A stretch of DNA of 38,675 bases, taken from NCBI RefSeq assembly GCF_020687765.1, contig NZ_JAJEWJ010000012.1:1-38675 (forward strand). The letters run 5' to 3'. Below the pieces are notes generated by a model, which was not told where the DNA came from, did no database searches, and saw nothing but the letters and a program-made list of their open reading frames with translations. A program made the position numbers and the translations under genes. Below are positions 16,571 to 25,319 of this stretch, in pieces (the first letter of the stretch is position 1; the number at the start of each line of letters is the position of its first letter). This DNA is from Sphingobacterium sp. FBM7-1. GTDB lineage: Bacteria; Bacteroidota; Bacteroidia; Sphingobacteriales; Sphingobacteriaceae.

Positions 16571-19375
16571 TTAATGTGCTTGCAGCCAATTGCTGCCCGT
16601 TCCCGCCTCCACTTCCAAAGGTACCTGCAGTTCGATCGCCGTCGTCATACGCTCCGTGATCAGCGCTTTCAACGCCTCCGCCTCCTCAGTCGGTACATCA
16701 AACACCAACTCATCATGCACCTGCATAATCATTTTTGCCGCCAGGCCCTTTTCCACGATATCCCGTTGGATATTGATCATCGCAATCTTGATCAGATCAG
16801 CCGCCGAGCCCTGAATAGGCGCATTGATCGCATTTCGTTCCGCAAAACCGCGTACCGTCATGTTTGCCGAATTGATATCCCTTAAATAACGCCTGCGTTT
16901 TAAAATAGTTTCCACATAGCCATGCTCCTTGGCCGACTCAATAGCTTTTCGCATATACTCCTGAATGCCCGTGTATTGCGAAAAATATTGGTCGATTATA
17001 GCCGCCGCATCCTTTCGCGGAATACCCAAACTTTGCGAAAGCCCGAAAGCAGACTGCCCGTATATAATACCGAAGTTCACCGCCTTTGCATTCCTACGCT
17101 GGTCGCTCGTCACCTCCTCCAGCGGAATACCATACACCCGTGCTGCCGTAGCGCGGTGAATATCATGCCCCGCCGCAAAAGCCTCCAACATATTTTTATC
17201 CTCACTGAGCGAAGCCATCAAGCGTAATTCGATCTGCGAATAATCCGCAGAAAGCAACACATTCCCCGCCTTGCGCGGGATAAAAGCCTTACGTACCTCA
17301 CGGCCCCGTTCCGTACGGATCGGGATGTTCTGCAAATTGGGGTTCGTCGAGCTCAAGCGCCCCGTCGCCGCCACCGCTTGGTTGTACGACGTATGGATCA
17401 AGCCCGTCTCCGGATGGATCAGTCCCGGTAGCGCATCCACGTAAGTCGATTTGAGCTTCTGTAGCTGTCGGAAATCCAGGATATCCTGTACAATGTCCGA
17501 CTTGTGCGCCAAAGCCAGCAAAACATCCTCACCCGTTTTATACTGTCCCGTTTTCGTTTTCTTTGCCTTGGGATCAAGCTGTAGCTTATCAAACAATACT
17601 TCGCCCAGCTGTTTTGGCGAAGCAATATTAAAATGTACCCCCGCCTTTTCATGAATATCCTTTTCCAAGCGCCTCAGGTCGCCCTCCAGCGCCAACGAAA
17701 ACGTCTTTAAAGTGTCCACATCAATCTTCACCCCATTTTTTTCCACCTCTGCCAAAACATAGATCAGCGGAAACTCCACCTCCTCCGCTAGGCGTAGCGT
17801 ATGCGTCTCCTCCAGCAACGGCTTCAATACCTCATGCAGTTGCCAAGTAATATCCGCATCCTCCCCCGCATACTCCACCACTTTCTCGATTTCCACATCC
17901 CGCATATTCGCCTGTTTTTTACCTCGCGGGCCGATCAGTTCCGTGATCGAAATGGGCGTATATCCCAAATAATTCTCCGCCAAAATATCCATATTATGAC
18001 GTGTGTCCGGATCAATAAGGTAATGCGCAATCATCGTGTCAAACAACGGGCCCTGTACCCGGATCCCGTAGCGCGAGAGCAACAAGATATCGTATTTCAG
18101 ATTCTGGCCCACTTTTTCAATACCCGGGTTTTCAAAAACCTCCTTAAAAATAGCCACAATCGCCAGCGCCTCTTCCCGGTCGGCCGGCGTCGGCACATAA
18201 TAGGCCTTTCCCTTTTCAAACGCGAAGGAAAAACCCACGATATCCGCCATCAGCGCATCGATCGAAGTCGTCTCCGTATCAAAGCAAAACTTCGGTAAAG
18301 CCGCCAGCTGCGCCGCTAGTTGGCGTTGCCCTTCCGGCGTGTCCACTAAAATATACTCATGCGGCGTGTTGTGCACGTTTAATCCGGCCAGTAGCGGTTC
18401 CGTAGGAGCCAGCGCCGAATTCACCGCCGCTTCCGGCTGCGTTGCAGCAAACAAGTCCATCTGGCCCGAAGGGTTTTTGGACCCGCTCTCCACCACATTG
18501 TAATCCTCGCCAAAGACCCTTTTTCCTAACGTGCGGAACTCCAGTTCCGCAAACAGCGATTCCAGCACTTCGCGATTGGGAGCCTCAATTTCCAGCCCCT
18601 TTTCATCGAGCTCCACCGGCACATCCAGTAAGATCGTCGCCAATCTTTTGGAAATCAACCCCTGCTCCGCAAACGTCTCCACATTCTCCCGCTGTTTTCC
18701 CCTCAGCTCATGGCTATTTTCGATCAGCTTCTCCACCGATCCGTACTGCTGGACCAGTTTCTTCGCCGTTTTTTCGCCAATGCCCGGAATACCCGGTATA
18801 TTATCCACCGCATCGCCCCACAAGCCTAAAATATCAATCACCTGCGATACGTTTGTTATCTCCCACTTTTCTAAAATTTCCGGCACCCCCAGTACCTCCG
18901 CACCATTGCCCATACGGGCCGGTTTATAGATAAAGATATTATCCGAAACCAACTGCCCAAAATCCTTATCAGGCGTCATACAATACACCGTATACCCCGC
19001 CTCCTCCGCCTTCTTAGCCAGCGTACCGATAATATCATCCGCCTCAAAACCATCTTTTGTAATAATCGGTATATTGAAACCCTCAATCAGGCGAAAAATA
19101 AAAGGAATTGATTTCGCCAGATCCTCCGGCATAGCCTCTCGCTGTGCTTTATACGCCGCAAACTCCAAGTGCCTGTTGGTCGGCGCCTCCGTATCAAAGA
19201 CCACCGCCATATGCGTAGGCTGTTGATTCTTCAACACCTCCAGCAAGGTGTTTGTGAAACCCATCACCGCCCCCGTATTCAAACCATAGGAAGTCAGGCG
19301 AGGCACTTTGCTCAACGCAAAATACGCCCGGTATATCAAGGCCATACCATCTAGCAGAAATAATTTTTTCACCAT
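16571..19375 (-). CDS. polA: DNA polymerase I
   Basis: A 934-residue polymerase for gap filling and Okazaki fragment maturation. An N-terminal 5'-3' exonuclease (about residues 1-290) opens with KLFLLDGMALIYRAYFAL and has DGFEADDIIGTLA and GIPGIGEKTA. The 3'-5' exonuclease domain is intact: FDTETTSIDAL, GQNLKYDILLL and YAGEDADITW supply the acidic residues, so proofreading should be active. The polymerase domain has motif A DYSQIELRLMA, motif B RRNAKAVNFGIIYG and motif C QVHDELVFD. The minus-strand TATCTTTG (19381-19388) ends five bases before the ATG, suggesting a near-leaderless message. Confidence 0.98.
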   Translation of the reverse strand: MVKKLFLLDGMALIYRAYFALSKVPRLTSYGLNTGAVMGFTNTLLEVLKNQQPTHMAVVFDTEAPTNRHLEFAAYKAQREAMPEDLAKSIPFIFRLIEGFNIPIITKDGFEADDIIGTLAKKAEEAGYTVYCMTPDKDFGQLVSDNIFIYKPARMGNGAEVLGVPEILEKWEITNVSQVIDILGLWGDAVDNIPGIPGIGEKTAKKLVQQYGSVEKLIENSHELRGKQRENVETFAEQGLISKRLATILLDVPVELDEKGLEIEAPNREVLESLFAELEFRTLGKRVFGEDYNVVESGSKNPSGQMDLFAATQPEAAVNSALAPTEPLLAGLNVHNTPHEYILVDTPEGQRQLAAQLAALPKFCFDTETTSIDALMADIVGFSFAFEKGKAYYVPTPADREEALAIVAIFKEVFENPGIEKVGQNLKYDILLLSRYGIRVQGPLFDTMIAHYLIDPDTRHNMDILAENYLGYTPISITELIGPRGKKQANMRDVEIEKVVEYAGEDADITWQLHEVLKPLLEETHTLRLAEEVEFPLIYVLAEVEKNGVKIDVDTLKTFSLALEGDLRRLEKDIHEKAGVHFNIASPKQLGEVLFDKLQLDPKAKKTKTGQYKTGEDVLLALAHKSDIVQDILDFRQLQKLKSTYVDALPGLIHPETGLIHTSYNQAVAATGRLSSTNPNLQNIPIRTERGREVRKAFIPRKAGNVLLSADYSQIELRLMASLSEDKNMLEAFAAGHDIHRATAARVYGIPLEEVTSDQRRNAKAVNFGIIYGQSAFGLSQSLGIPRKDAAAIIDQYFSQYTGIQEYMRKAIESAKEHGYVETILKRRRYLRDINSANMTVRGFAERNAINAPIQGSAADLIKIAMINIQRDIVEKGLAAKMIMQVHDELVFDVPTEEAEALKALITERMTTAIELQVPLEVEAGTGSNWLQAH

Positions 19376-19380
19376 ATTAA

Positions 19381-19388
19381 CAAAGATA
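19381..19388 (-). promoter_or_regulatory. -7 element of polA
   Basis: TATCTTTG on the minus strand, exact match to TAnnTTTG, five bases (TTAAT) before the polA ATG. No TTG at the usual -33 distance: that position falls in the loop of a repeat hairpin. Confidence 0.55.
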
Positions 19389-19396
19389 CCTTTCTT

Positions 19397-19423
19397 CTTC
19401 TTTTTTTACCTTAAAAAAAGAAG
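19397..19423. repeat. Composite repeat, site 1, module 1: A/T-stem hairpin
   Basis: A perfect 11-bp stem, CTTCTTTTTTT (19397-19407) with AAAAAAAGAAG (19413-19423), loop ACCTT. Like the hairpins at 29137-29161, 29455-29478 and 32397-32419 it is followed by a short A-rich run and then module 2 or a related segment. Function unknown; it could be a terminator-like structure. Confidence 0.7.
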
Positions 19424-19434
19424 CAAAAAAAATC

Positions 19435-19543
19435 GTCGCTTCGGATATTTGAAATAATGGATCGTGCAACGTGGAGATTTCTACATACTTCAAATATCCG
19501 GATGCGACCTTTAAATGTTAATTAGGGGATGGTACAATATCTT
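19435..19543 (+). repeat. Composite repeat, site 1, module 2 (first copy): covarying hairpin
   Basis: An imperfect inverted repeat: 19435-19452 (GTCGCTTCGGATATTTGA) pairs with 19490-19508 (TCAAATATCCGGATGCGAC). The loop carries GGATCGTGCAA and TTCTACATACT. A tail TTAATTAGGGGATGGTACAA recurs after every copy. No reading frame is conserved between copies. Same element as 29171-29246 and 32430-32503, where the stem differs but still pairs. Confidence 0.8.
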
Positions 19544-19570
19544 GCAACTGTCAAAAATTTGTTGTCCATT

Positions 19571-19671
19571 CAAATATTTGACATATGGGATTGTACTAAG
19601 GATGAATTTCTGCAGTTGTCAAACATCCGGATGTGATCTTTTAAGGTTAATGGGGGATGGTACAAAATGCG
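19571..19671 (+). repeat. Composite repeat, site 1, module 2 (second, degraded copy)
   Basis: The conserved loop GGATTGTACTAAGGATGAAT and the tail GGTTAATGGGGGATGGTACA are clear. Only the inner stem is kept: TTTGACA near 19577-19583 with TGTCAAA at 19617-19623. Right-arm text ACATCCGGATGTGA still resembles the other copies, but its left partner is lost. Confidence 0.65.
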
Positions 19672-19719
19672 TAATAAAGCGATTAACAACGCTCCGCGGT
19701 TAGGCGGAGTTAAAGGACC

Positions 19720-19837
19720 TTATATTGTTTTGCGACCATTTTCCAGCAGCTATGCCGTTAAAAACAGCATGTTGTTTGAGCAAAGCGAGTTCCATGCTGT
19801 TTAGGCATAGACAATGGAAAATAGCAAAACCATATTC
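19720..19837 (+). repeat. Composite repeat, site 1, module 3: long palindrome
   Basis: About 117 bp folding as one long interrupted stem. Pairs from outside in: GTTTTGC (19727-19733) with GCAAAAC (19824-19830), ATTTTCC with GGAAAAT, CTATGCC (19750-19756) with GGCATAG (19804-19810), AAACAGCATG (19762-19771) with CATGCTGTTT (19793-19802). The 21-nt loop TTGTTTGAGCAAAGCGAGTT(C) is nearly constant between copies. Confidence 0.82.
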
Positions 19838-19840
19838 AGT

Positions 19841-19879
19841 CTTGATTTTTTGCCCCCTTTTTTATCAAGAAAAAAGGGG
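19841..19879 (+). repeat. Composite repeat, site 1, module 4: overlapping stems
   Basis: Stem 1 pairs CTTGAT (19841-19846) with ATCAAG (19864-19869). Stem 2 pairs CCCCTTTTTT (19854-19863) with AAAAAAGGGG (19870-19879) and has the right arm of stem 1 as its loop. The order a-b-a'-b' is that of a pseudoknot, or of two exclusive folds. The rsgA -7 element TATCTTTG (19889-19896) follows ten bases later. The rest of 19376-19929 outside the listed modules is AT-rich with no gene seen. Confidence 0.78.
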
Positions 19880-19888
19880 AATAAAAAG

Positions 19889-19896
19889 TATCTTTG
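19889..19896 (+). promoter_or_regulatory. -7 element upstream of rsgA
   Basis: TATCTTTG, an exact consensus match, ten bases past module 4 and 33 bases before the rsgA ATG. The -33 position falls inside the module 4 hairpin and has no TTG. Confidence 0.55.
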
Positions 19897-19929
19897 TTAA
19901 ATAATGGCAACTAAAAACATTCTGTAACT

Positions 19930-20850
19930 ATGCGCGGTTTGGTAACAAAATCAACCGGAAGCTGGTATGTGGTAGAAGGCGAGAACGGCAAACGCATACC
20001 CTGCCGTATCCAAGGGAAGTTCCGGACCAAAGGCATCAAGGCTACCAACCCCATCGCCGTCGGCGACTGGGTGCGTTATGAGCACGAGCCTGACCAGGAA
20101 AGCGCCATTATTACCGCACTAGAGCCCCGTAAAAACTACATTATCCGCCGTTCCATCAACCTTTCGAAACAAGTCCAGATTATCGGGGCTAACCTCGATC
20201 AAGCCCTGTTGGTCGTTACCTTAGCATCGCCGCCCACTTCCTTTGGCTTTATCGACCGTTTTTTAGTTACAGCCGAAGCTTACGACATTCCGGCCGTACT
20301 CGTTTTCAATAAGCTAGACCTCTTCTCCGAAGACGGACTAGACATCCTGCGCGACTATATGGAGCTTTACGAGCAGATCGGTTACCCCTGTTACGCCGTT
20401 TCCGCACAAGATAAAACCAACCTGGCGGAGATCCGGCAGCTACTTCAGGATAAAACCACCCTGGTCTCCGGTCACTCCGGCGTCGGAAAATCCACCCTTA
20501 TCAACGCAATCGAACCCACAGTCGCCCTCAAAACCGGCGAAATATCCGAATGGTCCGACAAAGGAAAACACACCACAACCTTTGCCGAAATGATCGATCT
20601 CTCCTTCGGCGGGAAACTAATCGATACCCCCGGTATTCGCGAGCTGGGCATTGTTGATATCGAACAAGGCGAACTCGCCCATTTCTTTCCAGAAATGCGT
20701 GCCCGTTTAAATGCCTGTCGCTTCCACAACTGCCGGCACATCAACGAGCCCGGATGCGTCGTTATCGATGCGGTCCAAAGCGGAGATATCCAATCCACCC
20801 GTTACGATAGCTACCTCAGCATATACAACAATCAGGACACCAGAAATTAG
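19930..20850 (+). CDS. rsgA: Ribosome small-subunit maturation GTPase RsgA
   Basis: A 306-residue circularly permuted GTPase that tests late 30S assembly. The OB-fold domain (about 1-70) precedes the GTPase domain, in which the G4 motif NKLD (127-130) comes before G1 GHSGVGKST (181-189) and G3 DTPG (232-235), the hallmark of the family. The C-terminal zinc knuckle is C263-x4-C268-x-H270-x5-C276, in CRFHNCRHINEPGC. Length and motifs are complete. It is the first gene after composite repeat site 1 and opens a plus-strand run of six genes. Confidence 0.97.
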   Translation: MRGLVTKSTGSWYVVEGENGKRIPCRIQGKFRTKGIKATNPIAVGDWVRYEHEPDQESAIITALEPRKNYIIRRSINLSKQVQIIGANLDQALLVVTLASPPTSFGFIDRFLVTAEAYDIPAVLVFNKLDLFSEDGLDILRDYMELYEQIGYPCYAVSAQDKTNLAEIRQLLQDKTTLVSGHSGVGKSTLINAIEPTVALKTGEISEWSDKGKHTTTFAEMIDLSFGGKLIDTPGIRELGIVDIEQGELAHFFPEMRARLNACRFHNCRHINEPGCVVIDAVQSGDIQSTRYDSYLSIYNNQDTRN

Positions 20851-20921
20851 CCAGCGAGTTGTGTGCGGAGTGCATATAAAATAATATATTTACACAGAAG
20901 AACGTCACTAAACGTAACTAT

Positions 20922-22715
20922 ATGAAGCCCATCTGGAAATGGATCATCGGCACGCTGACCTTGCTGGTCATCGCTTTGGCAGGTATCTCCTGGTACCTTT
21001 CGCGTAACTGGAAGCCCCTTGTCGAAGAACAGCTACAAGAACTTATCAAAAGTTCAACCGATAGTCTGTACATGCTTACTTACGACGAGCTAGATATGGC
21101 TATCGCATTAGGAAACCTGACCTTAAAAAATGCCGTTCTAAGAGCCGATACACTCGTGTACGCCCATATGGAATCCGCCGAGACCGCGCCCGATAACCTC
21201 TATGACATCGAGGTCAAAGAACTAAAAGTAAAACGCTTCGGTATCCTGGACATTCTGCGTAACCGAACCCTAAACATCCAGTCTATCGCGCTCACCGATC
21301 CCCGCATTAAGTTAGCGACCAAGTACCACGCTTACAACGATACCCTGAGCACGCCCAAACCTAAAAAGAGCCTTTACGAAAGCGTCAAAAACGTATTTCA
21401 CGCCATTCATATCGGGCAGGTAGATATCGAGAATGCAGCATTCCACTACAGCAAAGTCGGAAAAGACAAACAACAGACAGCTTTCGGTTTAGACAGCCTC
21501 CGGATACAGATCGCCGATATACAAGTCGATGAAAACAGCCACACCGACACCACGCGCCTCTATTACACCAAACGGATCGAAGCCTTTGTGCCCGGCTTTA
21601 AACACCCCTTGTCTACACCTTCCGGAGACTACACTGCCAACTTCGAAGCCCTACAAGTCAATACCGAGGCACAGACCGTCCTGCTTACCCGGGCCAGCTA
21701 TAAACCTACGCTGGAAAAAGCCGCTTTTTACAAAAAATACCGCAAGAACTTCACCCGTACCGACCTCTATTTCGATACCCTTTACCTCGAGAAGCTCGAT
21801 TTTAAAAAGCTGATCGAAAAACAGCAAACCGTCGCACAGCGCGCCTACGCCAAAAACGGGCATGTCAAACTATACGGCGACAAGCGCTTCCCCAAGCAGC
21901 CCGTCAACCAGATCGGCCGGGCACCCCATCAAAACCTGATGCGGGCCAAGAACATAATTCATATCGACAGCGTCTTTGTACAACAAGTCGACGTCGTGTA
22001 CGGCGAAATGAGCCAGAAGTACGCCCGCGAAGGCGAGATCAGTTTCAACCGCGTCACCGGCTCGCTTACCAACGTTACCAACGATTCCCTGGCATTGGCC
22101 AAGAACCAGTATATGCAGGCCAACCTGTCCGCCCACATTATGAACAAAGGTCAGCTTCGTACCCAGTTCCGCTTTGATATGCTGAGTAAAAACGGCGCGC
22201 ACAGCTATAACGGGACCCTCGGGCGGATGAATGCCTCCGAGTTTAACCGCATTCTGTTCCCGCTGCTCAATGTGGAAATCGCCTCCGGCAACATCCGCGG
22301 CATCCGCTTTAACGTCAGCGGAACCGACTACCGCAGCCGCGGCGACTTTCGGTTCGACTACGACAACCTCAAAATCTCCATCAAGGCAGATCCCAATGAA
22401 GGCAAGAGCCGATCGCTCAAAATAGTCTCGTTTCTCGTCAACCAGATCATCATCAACGACAGTAACCCCGATGCCAACGAAAAATACCATACCGGTAAAA
22501 TCGACCGCCGGCGCGTTCCCGAACACACGTTCTTTAAAAATCTGTGGGAGAACCTGCTCGAAGGTATTAAACAAACCGCCGGCATCAGTAAAGAGCGGGA
22601 GCAGAAATGGAAAGAGCGGGCAGAAGTCACCAAAAATGCCGTAGAAGCAACCAAAGAAACCAGCCACAAAACAAAAGGCTTCTTTAGGGGGTTATTCAAA
22701 AAAGAAAAAGAATAA
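20922..22715 (+). CDS. AsmA-like membrane-anchored periplasmic protein
   Basis: A 597-residue protein with a single N-terminal membrane helix (WIIGTLTLLVIALAGISWYL) and the rest predicted periplasmic. The body shows repeated strand patterns of the AsmA/DUF748 kind, for example LGNLTLKNAVLRADTL, LNIQSIALTDPRIKL, HIGQVDIENAAFHYSKV and NVEIASGNIRGIRFNVSG. Such proteins form long grooves thought to move phospholipids to the outer membrane. The highly charged C-terminal tail (KGFFRGLFKKEKE) may be helical. Assignment to the AsmA-like group is by pattern only; a lipid-transfer role is inference. A -7-like TATATTTA lies about 30 bases before the ATG. Confidence 0.6.
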   Translation: MKPIWKWIIGTLTLLVIALAGISWYLSRNWKPLVEEQLQELIKSSTDSLYMLTYDELDMAIALGNLTLKNAVLRADTLVYAHMESAETAPDNLYDIEVKELKVKRFGILDILRNRTLNIQSIALTDPRIKLATKYHAYNDTLSTPKPKKSLYESVKNVFHAIHIGQVDIENAAFHYSKVGKDKQQTAFGLDSLRIQIADIQVDENSHTDTTRLYYTKRIEAFVPGFKHPLSTPSGDYTANFEALQVNTEAQTVLLTRASYKPTLEKAAFYKKYRKNFTRTDLYFDTLYLEKLDFKKLIEKQQTVAQRAYAKNGHVKLYGDKRFPKQPVNQIGRAPHQNLMRAKNIIHIDSVFVQQVDVVYGEMSQKYAREGEISFNRVTGSLTNVTNDSLALAKNQYMQANLSAHIMNKGQLRTQFRFDMLSKNGAHSYNGTLGRMNASEFNRILFPLLNVEIASGNIRGIRFNVSGTDYRSRGDFRFDYDNLKISIKADPNEGKSRSLKIVSFLVNQIIINDSNPDANEKYHTGKIDRRRVPEHTFFKNLWENLLEGIKQTAGISKEREQKWKERAEVTKNAVEATKETSHKTKGFFRGLFKKEKE

Positions 22716-22751
22716 TACACAACCCGCCTTAAGCACGAGAAGATAACCAGC

Positions 22752-24530
22752 ATGGATGCAATCATTGGTTTTTTAAAATTTTTACTGAAATATCGAAACA
22801 AACTGGTGGATCGCACCATGTTCTACCTCAGCATGGTGTGCGCCGTCATGACCCTCGCGCATATTGGCTATATTACCGACAAACAGCTCGCCGAAACATC
22901 CGAGGATACCGTCGTCGGGATGTTCTACTTCCTGTTTGCGCTCGGCACAGTCCGCACCGTCGCCGCCATTCTAGCCCAGCGGAAGATCAACGTATCCCAT
23001 ATTTCCGGGCTGATTTTACTCGGTTACTTCCTGCTCATTAGCGTCTCCCGGCTAGCCGGCTGGGATTATTTCGCCAAAATGGAATGGGTATATCTCGGTA
23101 TCGCATTGGTTTTCCTGTCCGAACTCTCCCGCAACAGCCTCTTCTTCGATAACTTCTATTTCAACCCCACCATCCTTTTTGTCATCAGCTTTTTGGCCCT
23201 TATCCTGCTCGGCACCATCCTGCTCATGCTCCCCCGCACCACCCTGCTGGCACCGCTGAGCTTTGTTGACGCCCTCTTTATGGCTACCAGTGCCGTTTGC
23301 ATCACCGGCCTCACCGTCACCGATATCTCCACCAATTTCTCCCTGTTCGGGCAGAGCGTCATCCTGCTGCTTATCCAGATTGGAGGCTTAGGCATCATGA
23401 CCTTTACCGGCTTTTTCGGCTACTTTTTTTCCGGAGGATTTTCCTATAAGAACCAGCTCATGTTCGGCGAAATACTAGGCGAGAACAAACTAAACTCCGT
23501 CATCTCCACCCTGCTTACCATCATCTTTATCACCCTCTTTTTCGAACTCATCGGTGGCATATTTATCTTTCTTTCCTTAGATGCCGCCCTGTTCAGCACC
23601 GTGAGCGAACGCATATTCTACGCCACCTTCCACGCCATCTCCTCCTTCTGTAACGCCGGCTTCACCATCCTGCACGAAGGCATCACGCCCGATACCTACC
23701 GGTTTAACTATGGCTTCCAGCTCGCCATCACCTGTTCGTTTATCCTCGGAGGGCTCGGTTTCGGTACCGTATACAATTTCTATACCTTCCTGCGGCAGAA
23801 AGCCAAGCAACTCGTGTATGCGCTGCTGTTGCGCAAGCCCTTTATCCATAAACCACGCGCCTTTACCTTCAATACCCGTTTTATCCTGCTGTGCAACGCC
23901 GTCGTATTAGTCGCGGCCACCGTCTCGTATTACCTGATGGAGCAGCAGCATACCCTAGCTAACGATACCTCGCCCGTCGGCGATTGGATCACCGCTTTCT
24001 TTATGGCCAATTCCGCCCGATCAGCCGGGTTTGACAGCGTAAACATCAATTTTGTCGCCACACCCACGCTGATTATGATGGTCACGTTGATGTGGATGGG
24101 CGCCTCCCCAGGATCTACCGGCGGCGGCGTCAAGGTCACCACCGTCGCGCTCGCCGTGCTCAATATCCTAGCCCTGGCCCGCGGCAAAGAATCCATCGAA
24201 ATCTACAAACGCCGTATTGCCGTCGAGTCGGTCAACAAAGCCTTTGCCATCATCGTGCTTTCCGCACTCACCATCACCCTGAGCTTCGTGCTGCTAAACG
24301 TCAGCGACCCCCAGCAGGAGATGAAAGCCCTGCTGTTTGAAATCGTCTCCGCCTATTCCACCTGCGGGCTGAGTTTGGGGATCACCCCCTCCTTATCCGC
24401 CACAGGCAAGATTATTGTAGCCGCTACGATGTTTGTCGGTCGTGTCGGCACCCTCACCTTATTGGTGGCCTTTATTAAGAACACACGAAACAAAAGCTAT
24501 ATTTATCCAACGGAAAAAATACTGTTTTGA
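22752..24530 (+). CDS. trkH: TrkH/KtrB-family potassium channel subunit with an N-terminal extension
   Basis: A 592-residue inner-membrane K+ uptake protein. The four pore loops are readable: TSAVCITGLTVTD (179-191), SSFCNAGFT, ARSAGFDSVN and YSTCGLSLGIT, each with the selectivity-filter glycine. About 130 residues precede the usual KtrB/TrkH core and hold around four hydrophobic segments (for example MFYLSMVCAVMTLAHIGYI and LGTVRTVAAILAQRK). The extension is not part of the standard channel. The next gene, 21 bases on, encodes the cytoplasmic RCK partner, so the two form a Ktr/Trk-type system. Confidence 0.93.
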   Translation: MDAIIGFLKFLLKYRNKLVDRTMFYLSMVCAVMTLAHIGYITDKQLAETSEDTVVGMFYFLFALGTVRTVAAILAQRKINVSHISGLILLGYFLLISVSRLAGWDYFAKMEWVYLGIALVFLSELSRNSLFFDNFYFNPTILFVISFLALILLGTILLMLPRTTLLAPLSFVDALFMATSAVCITGLTVTDISTNFSLFGQSVILLLIQIGGLGIMTFTGFFGYFFSGGFSYKNQLMFGEILGENKLNSVISTLLTIIFITLFFELIGGIFIFLSLDAALFSTVSERIFYATFHAISSFCNAGFTILHEGITPDTYRFNYGFQLAITCSFILGGLGFGTVYNFYTFLRQKAKQLVYALLLRKPFIHKPRAFTFNTRFILLCNAVVLVAATVSYYLMEQQHTLANDTSPVGDWITAFFMANSARSAGFDSVNINFVATPTLIMMVTLMWMGASPGSTGGGVKVTTVALAVLNILALARGKESIEIYKRRIAVESVNKAFAIIVLSALTITLSFVLLNVSDPQQEMKALLFEIVSAYSTCGLSLGITPSLSATGKIIVAATMFVGRVGTLTLLVAFIKNTRNKSYIYPTEKILF

Positions 24531-24551
24531 TAAAAAACAAATAACACACCT

Positions 24552-25238
24552 ATGAAGTACATCGTTTTAGGACTCGGACATTTCGGGAAATCACTCGCCA
24601 TCCACCTCACAGAGCAGGGGCACGAAGTGATCGCCGTCGATAAAAAACTATCCATCGTTGAGCAGCTCAAAGACCGCATCACCCATACCGTCTGCATGGA
24701 TACGACCGACCGCGATGCCATGACCTCGCTGCCGCTCAAAGATTCCCATGCCGTGATTGTCGCCATCGGCGAAGACGAAGGCGCCTCCCTGCTCACCACC
24801 GCCTTGCTCAAGCAGCTAAATGTCAAGCGGATCATTGGGCGCGTCGTGTCCGAGCTCCAGAAGAACGTCCTCGAAGCCATGCAGATCGAAGACTATATCA
24901 TGCCCGAAGAAGAAGCCGCCGAGCGGTTAGCCATGCGGCTGGACAACGTCGATATTATCGATTCCTTCAAGATATCCGATCGGTATAGCATTGTCGAAAC
25001 CCGCGTTCCCACAAAATACGTCGGGATGACCCTCAAAGAAGCCAACCTCACCAACCAGTACAAAGTGATCGTTTTAACCACGGTCAAGTCATACGAAGAA
25101 AAAGTAGGAGGGAAGACCGTCCAGCGCAACGAAGCATCCGGTATAGCCAGCTCCGAAACAAAACTGACCGAAGGCGATCTGCTCGTATTGTTCGGCGAAC
25201 TCTCCAACATTCAGCGTTTAATACAAAAAACCGATTAA
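24552..25238 (+). CDS. ktrA: KtrA/TrkA-type RCK regulatory subunit of the potassium channel
   Basis: A 228-residue cytoplasmic protein with one RCK_N domain and one RCK_C domain. The Rossmann loop is GLGHFGKSLA (about 7-16), with the acidic residue VDKK at the end of strand two; the second half from about residue 138 (SIVETRVPTKYVGMTLKEA) is RCK_C and ends in EGDLLVLFGE. One such unit per chain is the KtrA plan; classical TrkA has two. It binds nucleotides to gate the TrkH/KtrB pore encoded immediately upstream. Confidence 0.94.
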   Translation: MKYIVLGLGHFGKSLAIHLTEQGHEVIAVDKKLSIVEQLKDRITHTVCMDTTDRDAMTSLPLKDSHAVIVAIGEDEGASLLTTALLKQLNVKRIIGRVVSELQKNVLEAMQIEDYIMPEEEAAERLAMRLDNVDIIDSFKISDRYSIVETRVPTKYVGMTLKEANLTNQYKVIVLTTVKSYEEKVGGKTVQRNEASGIASSETKLTEGDLLVLFGELSNIQRLIQKTD

Positions 25239-25319
25239 TAGCCTGCGGATTCCAATTATTTATATATTTTTGGCGTTGATGTAAAAGAAGATAACCTTTA
25301 GAAGTCAAAATATATACAT

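Noticed and set aside
18442..18933. Open frame of 163 codons antisense to polA
   Set aside because: Proline- and serine-rich shadow of polA; no start signals and no known fold.
19515..19703. Short open frame in repeat site 1
   Set aside because: It crosses modules of the structured repeat and is not conserved in the other copies.
21870..22667. Open frame of 265 codons on the minus strand inside the AsmA-like gene
   Set aside because: Shadow of the C-ending codons on the plus strand; low-complexity, no motif, fully inside a better gene.
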